A stretch of DNA of 64,000 nucleotides. Source: Owenia fusiformis (lineage: Eukaryota; Annelida; Polychaeta; Sabellida; Oweniidae). Where the stretch lies: assembly GCA_903813345.2 (NCBI GenBank), contig CAIIXF020000005.1, forward strand, positions 25,175,375 to 25,239,374, in the 5' to 3' direction. A program made the translations under genes and the position numbers. Position 1 is the first letter of the stretch. Every line of letters begins with the position of its first letter. Under the pieces are notes generated by a model. The model was not told the DNA's origin and did not search any database. It worked only from the letters and a program-made list of their open reading frames with translations. This document shows, in pieces, positions 51,703-63,444 of this stretch.

Positions 51703-52506
51703 ATGCATCGCATGCTAAAATGAAGAACGATTGTCACCTCATCTCAGCAATAATTTTTACACAGATGTTAGCCATCCATCTTTTAGGATCATACAACCTG
51801 GTGACTTAGCTTCAGATTCAGCTTACTATTAGTTTTCCCTTGGCCTATGATCTAAAACATCATTCTACTACCCTGCACTATGCCAAAAATATAGAAATTA
51901 GCTGAAAAAACTCGGAATTTGATAATTAGCAGTCACGACCCAATTTTTATTTATTGTGCTAATTAAATATGCGAGCGTGCACAGATATAATCATGTAGAA
52001 ATTAGATAGTGGAAGGGATTGTTCATTTTTATTTCAAACTCGGCTAGTTTAACGAAAATAAGAATGCTTTGCAAAACTGTGCAACGCATAACGGTCAGGT
52101 TTAAAAACAACACTAGAGTGGATTACCACGGACTGATGAAGTGTGAGGACTATCTAGAGCTTAGGAGTCATTGCATGAAGTCCTCGTGCCAAAGGTTCCG
52201 TCCAAATTGGAATTGTGTGGACATCCAGAAAATTTTCCTCAAACATTCCTTCCATCACCTTACTATTACAATTATGCTTGAGAACACACTATTACTGATT
52301 AGTATTGATTATCACCTCAATAAGAAATCATCTTGAAATTTCAGAAGTTGAATAACATTTTCCTTTATTTATCATTTTGACGTTAATCGGGTAATTGAGC
52401 GTATACAAACCAAATCGTATCTTACATAGGATATGTGACTTACAAGCTTCAAAAACAATTCACGTAAAATAAAGACGAACAAGTATAGAAAACGAACAAA
52501 AATTAC

Positions 52507-52550
52507 CTTTGAAAAGTTTATAACTTTTTCATCCATTGTGAACCGGAAGT
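52507..52550 (-). promoter_or_regulatory. Candidate first exon with ETS site
   Basis: On the minus strand an ACTTCCGGT box (an ETS/GABP site, at 52542-52550) lies a few bases before CACAATGG. The ATG opens MDEKVINFSK and stops at a donor, AAAG|GTAATT (52507), in phase 0. This could be the true first exon of the MIEAP-like gene, joining 44740-45790 at a phase-0 acceptor such as the one just before ACGGAAGAA. No other gene in the window can use it. Confidence 0.4.
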
Positions 52551-52744
52551 CAATACTATCACTAGCGACATCTTTTCACAGATATGTACTTTATACAGTT
52601 TACATTCCTTAGTGTTGTTGTGAAGCTTTTATTGATATTTGAAACATCAATAAACTAACAATATGTCATAGTCTATGCATAAATGGGATTTGCATTGGAT
52701 TTATCATAATTTGACTTGAATCTTTTTACTTTGTATTCTATTTT

Positions 52745-52960
52745 GAAGAAAAAACCTACATATGTGTCCCATTTTGACAAAAAATCCCGAGAACTTGGGT
52801 CCTCTTTTTGAAAATCCTTAAACTCAGGAGTGTTTTTAATAAAAAAATCACTGGATTTAGGTCTTGTTTTTGAAAAATTAACTCGAAGTGGCTCTATTTT
52901 TCTTAAACAACCTACTCGTGGGTCCATTTTTAGACAAAAAATCCCGAGATGTGGTTGGAT
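52745..52960. repeat. Degenerate 36-42-bp tandem repeat
   Basis: About five units of the type CAAAAAATCCCGAGAACTTGG with GGTCC...TTTTT tails. A GCAGCACCCCCTGTAT block follows. The 84-aa minus ORF across it is a by-product of the repeat. Confidence 0.65.
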
Positions 52961-55900
52961 ATCTTGAACCTCGGCAGCACCCCCTGTATAAAAAGATGAA
53001 ATTTTTCAAAATATACAATCTACAATTTTTTGGGGGATGACCATAGTATACTCCTTCCAATGTTGTATTGCAAGAAGAACAAAACATAAGACTATCATTT
53101 GGTTCATTTATTAAGATTTACATGTTATATACATGTTCACACAAATCATTAGTCTACATAATACACTGTATCATTTTTATGTGCTCCCAATTATTTACAT
53201 GCGTGATGGCGCAATGGCGCATGTGTAGTAAAATGACGAGATTTGATTTTAAATGTATTCTTTGGTTATGGTTTTAAATACTTTAACATAAAATTGAAAG
53301 CAGACACATTTTGGAGACAATTCACACAAGGCCATACACTATAATACAATTTATTTTTATGAAAAAGAAGTTCTACCTTGCTCTAATCAATACTTTCAAT
53401 TTGCATTTTCATTTTTCAAAGTGGATATCATGAACTTCAGTTAATAACTTAACTTTGTATGCATCACACAGTAATTAAACCAGTTAAGATTAGAGCGAAT
53501 CTTTATAATGCTTAAAGACTCTAGCATATATGAATTCAGTTTTTTACTGACTCCAACCACCAATCACTCAAATACACTTAATAAGCCCAAATTCCACAAA
53601 AAGTCAAGGAACCGCAATTCTGCGAACAACACATAAATAATCCAAGGCTTTATACAATATAATTGATATTTACATCATCATCTGCATCATTTTAATAACT
53701 TTACTTCCTAATATTTTCTTTTATTATGGTACATAATAAAATGAGTTGATTTCAAACAATTTAAAGTTGGTCCCCAATCACAATAAGGTATTCTTTGGAT
53801 GACAATCTTAAACTTATATCGCATACAAAAATATATTTGTAGGGAACATTTCTTAACAACATTATTTAAAATTCTTTAACATAACTCCCTAATCTTCATC
53901 GAGTAATGTTACCACCTTTAAAAGAAATGAACAGTTTTTGTACAACAATATGGTAGACAAGTGACAACTAAAATAAAATCAACGATATTATAATGCATAA
54001 CTCTTTATAATAATATGAAAAGTTCAAGAAAGGATTATTTACATACTTATAGCCAGCTAATCAAAGAATAGGTAACTACTGTATAACTAATATTGTAGTT
54101 TGAAATGTCATACTAAGAAAACATACCATTTTGTGAATGTGTTGCCTAGTTTGGCCAAGAACAAAGATATATAGCTGGTATTGTAGTTTGAGATATCATA
54201 CAAAAGTGACACACAATTATGTACATGTATATGTATTGTCTAGCTAGGCAAAGAACACAGAAAGGTAACAAGTATTGTAGTTTGAAATATACAAAGATGA
54301 CATTTATTGATACCATACATAGGTGACACACACTTATGTATATACATGTATATTGCCAAGCTAAACAAGAACACAGTTAGGTTTGCAATATCAGAAATGA
54401 AATACGCTATGTAAAGTGACACTAAAAGTGAGAATGTCATAGACAACTGTTCACCAACTCAGGTTTTATCGTAAAAATGTAAATGCAGAATTACTTTTGC
54501 TGAGGAAATAGTATCAATGTCTAGCTTATTTTACACAAAGATTTCTACTCTTCTAATTATAAACTTAACCTTGAATACAAATGCCCAAAGCAAGACATCA
54601 CATAATAACAGTGCAGAATACAACAAGTTTAAGGATCATAGTGCATATAGTATTCAGAAAAGGGGGGGCGTTGCATGATTTTAACAACCCCTCCCATTCA
54701 ATAACATAATTGAGACGTTTAAAATATAAATACTTGTGCAGATTACAATAGTGCAACATAAACAATTTGACAAACTTGTAAAACTATATGACATAATAAG
54801 GCAAACAAGCCAATCGCTAACACAACATAATAATAAGCTAAACATGTAAAAGGTTTAGTACACTAAAGTACTCTGGAGTATACTATAGTACTATAGAGTA
54901 TACTAGAGTACTTCATTATACTATAATACAATACACTACAGTATACTACATAATAGATATTTGACACTAGGGAGTAAAGAATAAATATCTATCTACAACA
55001 ACAACTACAAGTAAATACATTGAATAGACTTAAGATCTGAATGTTTTCATTATTTAAGATGCCTCAATATTTGCCAAGGTACAATGTTAATCATACAAGG
55101 TGGGCAATGCAGGGATATTTTACTGAAACCAAGCCCTAATGCGGCTGACATTGTATCCTGGCAATATCCAGTATTTTGTCAATCCTATTCAAAACCAAAA
55201 AAAATTAATTTTCTATTTCTTAGTAATGTTCGCTTAGCTGTAAACTTCAATTTATCATGGCTTGCACTAATAACATTAAAGGCCTACTCAAGTGTAATAT
55301 TTTACATAGGCCTACTGTACTTAAACATTGAGATCATAACAAAACATTAAATAATGCAATATACGCTGCAATTATGTGATGTAACATCTGTAGAACAGGT
55401 GAAGAATAATTGAATGATATACACATGATACGTTCATGACATAAGATGAAACTTTCATGATATAAGATGATACACTCATGATATTAGATGATTCACTCAT
55501 GATATTAGATGATTCACTCATGATAACACAGACACTGAACTTACAACTTAAAAAGTTAGCATCATAATATACATGTATATATGTAGTAAAGTAGATCTGG
55601 CAAGATTTAAATGTCATGAAACCAATTTTTATGGATTAGACTTTAATGTTAATTCTAGCCCCCTGATCGGAGCATACGTGTCAGTAACGTAGATATCACT
55701 GGTCAGTATCAAGCGAATGTAAACAGCCGTTACCTTCGCATTAAGATGGTGGATGGTTAGTGTCAATTTCAATATTTTAAGTTTTCATTGAATTAAACCA
55801 CTTTGAAGTCGATGTAATGCTTTGATATTTGAACTAAATCAGAGTTATATGACATGGAAACTCTGGGATATGGTCAATGTTCATATTTCATGCATAGGCG

Positions 55901-56514
55901 CTACATTTCAACGATTTATTCCAACACTTAACAGCATTTTCCTTCACTTGATAGTGCCCAATGGGACTTTGGAAGACATAATGATTGGGCAAGGCCATTG
56001 ACAAAAGCAGAATTCATGCATAATGGATACACATTGGAAGATGCTGTATATAAATGTTAAATTGTATAAATGTAATGGGAGGTTTTGGATACAGGGTTTA
56101 TCCCAAGGGAAGTATGTGTATCTCCTGAGGAACTGCAGGGACATTATGCTTGCTAGGTTTAATTCTGCTATCCAACTGATGTTTGCACAATCTGTAAGAT
56201 AATCCTGTATTATGTCCTAGTATGCCAGACTGTAAAAGGTTGTACAACATGATTGTAAGTTCATTCTTTCTTCTTTACAGGTTCAGTTGATCTCGTACTA
56301 GAACCAGAGCAAGTTTTATAGCTGCCTATACTGTACATTATGTTACCAAGGCAAGTCCATATATCCTTGATACCTGTACATTTATATTACAGGGTGTTCT
56401 ACAAGTGTTTTTATATTCTTGATACCTGTACTCTTATATTTCAGGGTGTTCTACAAGTGTATTTAAATCCTTGATACCTGTACACTATTCTATGTTATCA
56501 TATACTGGACTGCA
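52961..56514. other. Non-coding region 3' of the nucleoside transporter
   Basis: AT-rich. It holds a short TAGTACTATAGAGTATACT-type repeat at 54855-54960, a 25-bp tandem at 55428-55530 (TCATGATATTAGATGATTCA and variants), and a 55-60-bp tandem at 56361-56482 (GGGTGTTCTACAAGTGT). No gene supported. Confidence 0.5.
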
Positions 56515-59500
56515 CTACATGGGACCTGGCCCAACACCTTCCACAAATTTTGCAACAGCCAATGAGAACCATACACCTCCCATAATTCCTAGGACGAGGA
56601 AGAAAGCTGACATCATGGCTGCCACACCCGCATGTTTTGTGTCTAATGTTTCGGTCCTATGTGCAACAAAAAAATAAATAGATAGAATGTTTAATTAGGC
56701 TAGAGTAGTTGTGTTCCATATTCAGCAAAATACAGGATAAACAGTGAACTTCCAATGTCTATTTCATTAGGGTGATATTTCAATTGGGTGCTAAATCCTC
56801 AATTTTTCAACAAGGTGGCATGTTATTTTACAAATTTCAACAAGGGGCAACACCTAAATGCTGTAATGTTGAGGAGATCACTGCTATACATATGCATACA
56901 TTTTATTCATTAAAATTAACCTATCAAAATGAAGAATAAGTCGAAGACACTCCACTGTAATTTGGTTGTCGATCATTGTGCAAAAGTTAATTAAATAAAT
57001 TGAGAATTCAATGTTGTTTGCTTTATACTCACCTTGGTGCGTACATCATGCCAAGTGAACTGAAATAACCACTGGTTAATGCCATGAGGATGCCGCCAAC
57101 CATATACACATAGTCTCCCCAAAGGCCACTAATATACGCAGGAAATGACCGAGTGGCGGGGCGGTAGTTGCAAAGCATAAAGAATGGAATAGCGATCACA
57201 CCACGAATCAATACGGCTATCCAAAGATATTTAGGTCCAGGCTGAAAATCCACAAATTACAACATTATCAAACATCATAATTGGGTGGTTTTTTTTCGCA
57301 CAAAACATGCTTACAGTTATGGCAGAGCAAGCTAATATTTGTATGTTGGGAATGGTTATGCAAATATTTTGTGTGAAGCTCATGAGAAGTAACAGAAAAA
57401 GTTTTTATAAAATCTAGAAAAATAGTTTCTGGTTTGAGATGTACTACTGCAAGGTTAATTACATATACGAGAACATTCTGCAGTTCAATGTGTATCATGT
57501 ATGTTTGTCAGTGTTTTTCCTAAGGAAGTAACATACCAAAACTCATCGGACATTCGGACCTGTAACTTCAGTTTAATCACCGGTCCGTGTGAAATCTAAC
57601 CAGTCCAAGACTAAGAGAGAAATGAAAGTAACAAATTTTAGAGCGAATTTCTTGCGAATTCAGTTTCAAATCAGCCCATAATCGCATGTTTTTATACATG
57701 TTAAAGGTGACCTACTTCTCAGCGTACACTTAACTGCAAATTATATTGAATTCGGACGAAATTTCCGAAAAAATCATCAAAAAATTAACTTTAAAGTTTA
57801 CATTATTAATGCGCATGCGCATAATTCTATCGTTTTGAAAACGCTTTTGATTGGTCGATCAACTAAAATTCACGTGCCATCACTCGTGGTTCACCATGAG
57901 GTCTGCATGCTTACGAATACGGTTTCACGATAGCCCTGATAAACAGGCGTAATAATCATGGGAATCTCAAAACCGATCCAATATATGACAAAATTAACCA
58001 ACCAATCAGCGATCAGATTTTGCAATGATACCGAAAGATAAACCAAGGGCGAAAGTAATACCCGGATCGTTCGCAAATTGGCGTTCGGTTTTTTACCGCA
58101 TTCGATTTAATAAAACCTCACGCGGTAAAAAAATCGAGATGATTACCCAAGAGTCTAAGCAACCAATCGGAGAACAGTTTCTGTTTGATGCTGATAAAAA
58201 AATGATGATACGTAAACATCCTCCCGTGCAGCCAATTTCACAAAAATGATTTTTAGAATTTCAAGGTTTTACCGTAGATATAATGAGATTTCAGACAGCA
58301 ATCGGACCAAATTTGGGAGTAAAGAAATGATTTTAGATGAGGAACCGGACACAGGCAGAATTGAGGACTGGCTACTTGATAAAACTCATCAGTCCGAAGC
58401 CCACATCACCGGAGATGTCCTATGGTCCGACGCTTAGGAAAAACACTGATGTTTGTTAAAATGTTGCCCTTTGGGTTTTAGCGAGACCTACCTTTCTGAC
58501 CCACTCAGTGGTGAGGTTACCAAGCACAGCAAATGCATTGAAGAACAAGAAACATGTGACTGGAGTGAAATATTCATCTGAAATGAAAAGATCAACATTT
58601 ACTAACTGGATATTTATAACAACACAATGAAATATTGCCAATTTAATAAGCAAATCTATTGGCGTTTAAAATCCAAACTGATCATAAATCATATCAAGTG
58701 GTTTTGTTTACTAGGTGATAAACCTTTTCAACTTTTAAATATCTACAGCAAAGAAGATTTGATCAGTTGATGGTTTAAAGTTTGGGATTCTTACATGAAA
58801 CAAAATCACATGAAAAATGCTCAGAATGGTGAAAAAAAACCAGCATGAATTTGAAAGATTTTTTGGCCAGGCTGAGCCCCCCTGTCTAAAAGCCTGATCA
58901 ATTATATTTTGAAGGGCCTTTACCTGGTATGAAGAATGCAGGATCTGATTTCTTGACATCTGCTTGTATGGCTGGGAAGATTGTCAACGTCACAAAGAAT
59001 GTGAAGAATATACTGAACATCTGTTTAAATGTCTGAAACACAAAACAACACAACGTAAATTGCTGTATTTAGATGGTTTTAACATGGATATTTCAAAAAA
59101 AAATGATGTAAGCGTGGATATTATTTATTTATACTTTGTTCATCCATTATTCATATTTCATATAATCAAAAAGTAAAGATGACAACATTTTTCCACTGCA
59201 CAATCCCATTGCATATCAAAATTCTAGTTCAAACGAAAAATTCTCATTTTCACAATTCAGACCTAAATTGGTCAAAATATGCCCATTTTGATGATTTTTC
59301 TCATTTTTAAGTGGGTGCAAGCCTGTTTTTAAAATATCATGTGGGTGCACCCACTTGCTTAATGCTGGGGAAATCACTGAAGTCTTACCTGTTTAAATAT
59401 ATGGAAGTAAGGTGGTGGGCTAGAGATTGCAACCTCTCCTTCCTCTACGCTGACGTTCTTTGATGTTTCTGCCTTCTTCTTGTAGAATCTGTAAAACTTG

Positions 59501-62224
59501 AGCAGAGGGAGTGCGAAGTATGTGTCGAATGCCAGCAACAGCACAAAGATGGCGGAGATGAAGTAATATATAGCTGATGTCCTAAGGTTAGGAGAAGCTG
59601 GAATAAAACATCCAAAAATTACTTTCCAGGTTCTTACTTTTTTAATTGTATGATTTTTCATGTATTTACTCTACGTGTATGCAGATGTTAAGTTCCTTTT
59701 AAGTTAAATAGACTAATCATAAGGCTTAGCTAGTGCAAATGAAATGTGCCTGATATACTAGAGTGTCTTGAGATCAAAATGGGTTTGGTGACTGTAGGCG
59801 TATTCAATAGAACGGTTTCAACAAGTTATGGTGTTATTGTATTACCTAATCACAGTTACCATGCAAAGAGAGTAGTAAGCGCAATGCCTATTGATATCAT
59901 GAGTGATTACACTCTTCAGTTAATACATTAAAGGCCAGCCATGCTTAATTAAGAAGGAAAATATGCATAGTGAGGCTTTAAATCTTTATTTAAGAATACA
60001 CACTACTTACTGGCTATAGATAGGATGAAGATTAGTGAAGTGATTGTACCACTGATATTCTGAAAGACAAAATTACACAGAATTACTACATGTTAAGATT
60101 TCATTCTGCTTCTTGTGTTTCCTTATACAAATACAGCTTAAACTATATTAAATCCATCTTCAAATTTTGGCCCTATCTTCCCAAAATCGAGAAATATGCA
60201 GCATAAATTATAGGGATTAGCAGTATGATGTAGATTTTGTATTTTTGTAAAGCTATGGCTGCCATAGAGCAGAGTGTGACTAAGGCCTTAATGAATAACA
60301 TTAACACATTTTCCACATGCTATAGCTTTTAGCTGCACCAGCATTAAATTAACACCAGGGGCGATGAATTCGTACGATCCGCGATTTGATCCGGATAAAT
60401 TTCGTCATGGTAATGATGCATTGTGGGATTTATCCAAGAATTAATCCAAAAATCGGTGAATTTGTACGATCCTGGGATTAATCTCAGGATAAATCTCAAT
60501 CCACCTCTTGAGGTGGATTACCTTTTTATCCGAATTCCAAAGCAAATTGGATAAATCTTGGGGATTCCCCCTCATAATCCTCGGATGCTACGAATTCACC
60601 AAATATTTATCGGATTAGTAATCCAAGATTTATCCAAGAAGATAAAATTTATCTGGATTGGAATTGGGATCGTACAAATTCACGGGCCCAGGAAAGAGAA
60701 CTTTAATGTCTTTGAGAAATGCCTCCGAAAATCAATTACTGGAGGTATGGATCATGTGACAGAAAGTACAAATATGGTGTTACTTACTGATCCCAATACT
60801 ACAGCATTGGTGTATTTCATTGGAAGGATAGCTGCGGTTCCATAAACACAGTTCTGGTAGATTCCATTAGCCACTGGAATTATAAACACATGGTCATACA
60901 ATAAAATATATTATCGGTACCTTAGTTGAAATACTTGTTTCTGATTGGTCAAAGAGCAGTCAACTGCCAAGATCGTGATTTTGTGTCAGGATATAATTCT
61001 AACAGCCAGCCTCTGTGCTAATTGTAATTTTATACTGTAAAATAGTCTCACTCTTGGGCTATCACTATTTTTTTTTTTTTTATTTATTTATTAAAATCAT
61101 ATAAACATTTATACATATCAGTGATAATGACACCCTAGTGGGTGTATGTCTTATCACAAGCTAAAATATTTGAAAAAAGGCATATTGTTAGTTACATTTA
61201 TTATTGATTTTCCATACTTTATGGTGGTAGCACAATTTACATATAGTAATAGCTCCTAATTGATTTTTGACATATTTTTTGGTGTGGCAAATCCTCTTAC
61301 GGACATTTTTTATTCAAACCAATTTTTTGTTCAATACACATATAAATGTGTGTACCAAACACAAATGACATATACTTTATCATATATGACATGTTTGTAC
61401 ACAAACTGACACAATCACTTGAAAAACACAGTATGACAATATGTGTACATGTGCATAATGACAGCTTATATATAAAACATCCCAGGTGGTCTACTTACTG
61501 TTAATAACTACTACTGTTCCCATTGTAACGCCAAAGAAAAGACCTGGCCCTGCAAATAAGAAAATACACACATTATATAATAATTTTAAACTAGGATTGA
61601 ACAGAGGTGCAAAATATACAGGGTATACGATAATCAATCAATGTTGATGATCGAAAATTAGATCAGAGGTGCAAAACATACAGGGTATACGATAATCAAT
61701 CAATGTTCATGATCGATAATTAGATCAGAGGTGCAAAACATACAGGGTATACGATAATCAATCAATGTTAATGAGTCGATAATTAGATCATTTTGCGAAG
61801 AGTTACAAGTCAATAACATAGCCCATATACAGTGTATTAGTAAGAATCACAAAATGAGGAATGTCATGTTTTGGTCCTACATCAAGTATCTTGTCAATGA
61901 CTTGCTGCAAAACTAGACATGCATTTTGAATTGTATTCTGAACATATTAAATTGTTTTTCACTAATCTCCCTAGGTGTTCCATTATTGTGAATTGTATTA
62001 TGAACACATTAAACTGTTTTGCTCTCATCTCCCATGGTGTTCCATTATCTAACTCTTCATATCTGGTGATGAGATATATAGCTTGATGCCAGACTACCCA
62101 GTACCACCCACTTTGAAAGTTGTACTTACATTCACTTGAGTCTACGATTGCTAGGATGACTGTTAATATGAAGCACAATATGACAACTATGATTGACCAT
62201 ACAATCCTCTTCCCAAGGCTCCCT
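56515..62224 (-). CDS. SLC29-like: Equilibrative nucleoside transporter (ENT/SLC29), 5' end outside window
   Basis: Nine exons: 62130-62224, 61499-61549, 60788-60873, 60011-60059, 59389-59597, 58924-59032, 58492-58577, 57033-57241, 56515-56656. All joins are in phase and give about 344 aa ending in a stop. Family marks: SEWPGLFFGVTMGTVVVIN, then ANGIYQNCVYGTAAILPMKY with VVLGSNISGT (TM4-5), a cytoplasmic loop (KKKAETSKNVSVEEGE), FKQMFSIFFTFFVTLTIFPA (TM7), FFNAFAVLGN (TM8), and the C-terminal MMYAPRTETLDTKHAG followed by TM11. ENTs are about 450 aa with 11 TM helices, so roughly 110 N-terminal residues lie past the window end or in exons not seen. They move nucleosides across membranes down their gradient. 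In TM8 the usual Asp and Arg of the FNxxDxxGR motif are Ala and Asn here, which may change substrate or activity. Confidence 0.92.
57509..58448. mobile_element. 940-bp non-autonomous hAT-like element
   Basis: 16-bp terminal inverted repeats CAGTGTTTTTCCTAAG, flanked on both sides by the 8-bp duplication ATGTTTGT (57501-57508 and 58449-58456). The 8-bp duplication and CAG ends are typical of hAT elements. Interior ORFs of 61-74 aa do not resemble a hAT transposase. It lies in an intron of the nucleoside transporter. Confidence 0.92.
58806..58880. repeat. Short dispersed repeat shared with 12944-13000
   Basis: AAAAATGCTCAGAATG, GTGAAAAA, then TTTGAAAGA.TTTTTGGCCAGG occur in both places. The 13-kb copy ends in the long G run. 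Confidence 0.7.
60172..60295. repeat. Dispersed repeat pair, copy at 60 kb
   Basis: Matches 48178-48320 in the same orientation (AAATCGAGAAATATGCAGCA, GGGATTAGCAGTATGATGTA). It lies in a transporter intron. Confidence 0.75.
60356..60692. mobile_element. MITE with GAATTCGTACGATCC ends
   Basis: Left end CAGGGGCGATGAATTCGTAC and the right end in reverse, CTGGGCCCGTGAATTTGTAC, form an imperfect 25-bp inverted repeat. The interior is made of GGATTAATC/GGATAAATC motifs and a central CCACCTCTTGAGGTGG palindrome. No target duplication resolved. Intronic in the transporter. Confidence 0.8.
61604..61790. repeat. 62-bp tandem repeat, three copies
   Basis: Each copy carries AGAGGTGCAAAACATACAGG followed by GTATACGATAATCAATCAAT and a GATCGATAATTAGATC tail. 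The copies are nearly identical. Confidence 0.93.
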
Positions 62225-62757
62225 CTGGAAAAATAAAAAGCACCATTGAAAATAGTATTCATGGAACTGAAAATAAATCCAAGTATCAAAAATGTGATAC
62301 AGCCTATTAATTCTCATGAACGGGACTTGGATGACAACCAATTTCAATATATCAATTTATCAAGCTGAATTAAACAATTCAATCGTTTGTGATTAATTTG
62401 TAACTTAGTTTCGTCATTCTCCTAAGCAGGTGTCCAGAATCCGTACCTCCTTCTTCCCCCCTGCTATAACCAATTTGGAAGCGCCCGATTTAACTGAATC
62501 ATGTGATCCAATTATGCGCAATGACATGATTTCTGTCGCAGTGTTGCGACAGCCAATCAGATTTCTTAATCGAGTTCTTTCCAGCGAGTTCTTAATCGGG
62601 GAAAAGGTAACTGCTTATCGCAGGACGTAAAAAGAAAGAATATATTCTGGATTCTGAAGCCCTGTGATCGGAGGATGAGTTGCGTACATTTTATTTATCC
62701 CATACTTGGACGTGTTACGGGTACATAAAGCCGGTTTGTAAAAACTTATATTTTCAT

Positions 62758-62824
62758 TAGCGGGCAGATATAGCTTTACGTCCCGCTCCGAGCGGGCAGA
62801 TATAGTATATCTGCCCGCTACGTC
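62758..62824. repeat. AGCGGGCAGATATA hairpins
   Basis: AGCGGGCAGATATA occurs twice on this strand, and TATATCTGCCCGCT closes a hairpin. The motif matches the GC-rich palindrome inside the MITE at 17531-17872. Confidence 0.75.
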
Positions 62825-63099
62825 ATAATCGCTGTTCCCGTATTGGTCCTTTTTTTGTAACGTTCGCATACTGTAAACGACAATGGAGAAAAACGCAGAC
62901 AATCGCGATCTGTTATATGCTTTAAAGAAGGGAAGGAGCACTATGCCCCGTTTATAATCAAAGATTTGAACAGGAAAATCCGGCTACGGACAAAAATACA
63001 AAACTGGACATGAATATTTAAAAATAATTCCACGGTTTGTTGCTAAGTTTCTGAACTTTGGCCAATTGAACAATGTGATTGGAATGGGATAAACAGATC

Positions 63100-63233
63100 A
63101 TCCTATAGTCGGTTCAGGATATTTGGATTATCCCTTGGCCAATATAACATATCTTCCCTCGGGACCTACGGCCCTCGGGCAGATATATTATATTGGCCTC
63201 GGGATAATCCCAATATCCTGAACCTCATATAGG
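63100..63233. repeat. 134-bp palindrome (CCTCGGGA family)
   Basis: Arms from ATCCTATAG...GGTTCAGGATATT inward through GGCCAATATAACATATCT to CCCTCGGG. Built like 17877-18016, with GGATTATCCC in place of GGAATATCCC. Confidence 0.85.
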
Positions 63234-63444
63234 ATAATCTCTATATATTGTAAACAGTACTGAGTTATTTGACTTTTATATGACATTCAAGAATAAATAA
63301 AAGACATAACCGAAACTGAAACTACAACATAAACAATGCAGCTCACAACTTGTAAACATTAATTATAAGCTATGAGTGATATTAACCATAAATCGACTAT
63401 GAAGTAATAGAGTTTTGTGAAAATTTTGAATCTAAGTACATTGT

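Larger units (their letters stand above)
45791..52506. other. Non-coding stretch upstream of the MIEAP-like N-terminal exon
   Basis: A splice acceptor (TTTTTCTTTTTCCAG) at about 45840 suggests that the first exon continues upstream by splicing. A degenerate GGGCC-rich repeat with a CCGCCCCTG end lies at 46750-46980. Other repeats are listed separately. No coding gene was found. Confidence 0.45.

Noticed and set aside
52019-52336. 105-aa ORF with several Cys and His
   Set aside because: No spacing that fits a known finger, no splice or start support, and no family recognised.
58025-58437. Two overlapping ORFs in the hAT-like element as a transposase
   Set aside because: Too short, and no hAT catalytic or dimerisation motif could be seen.
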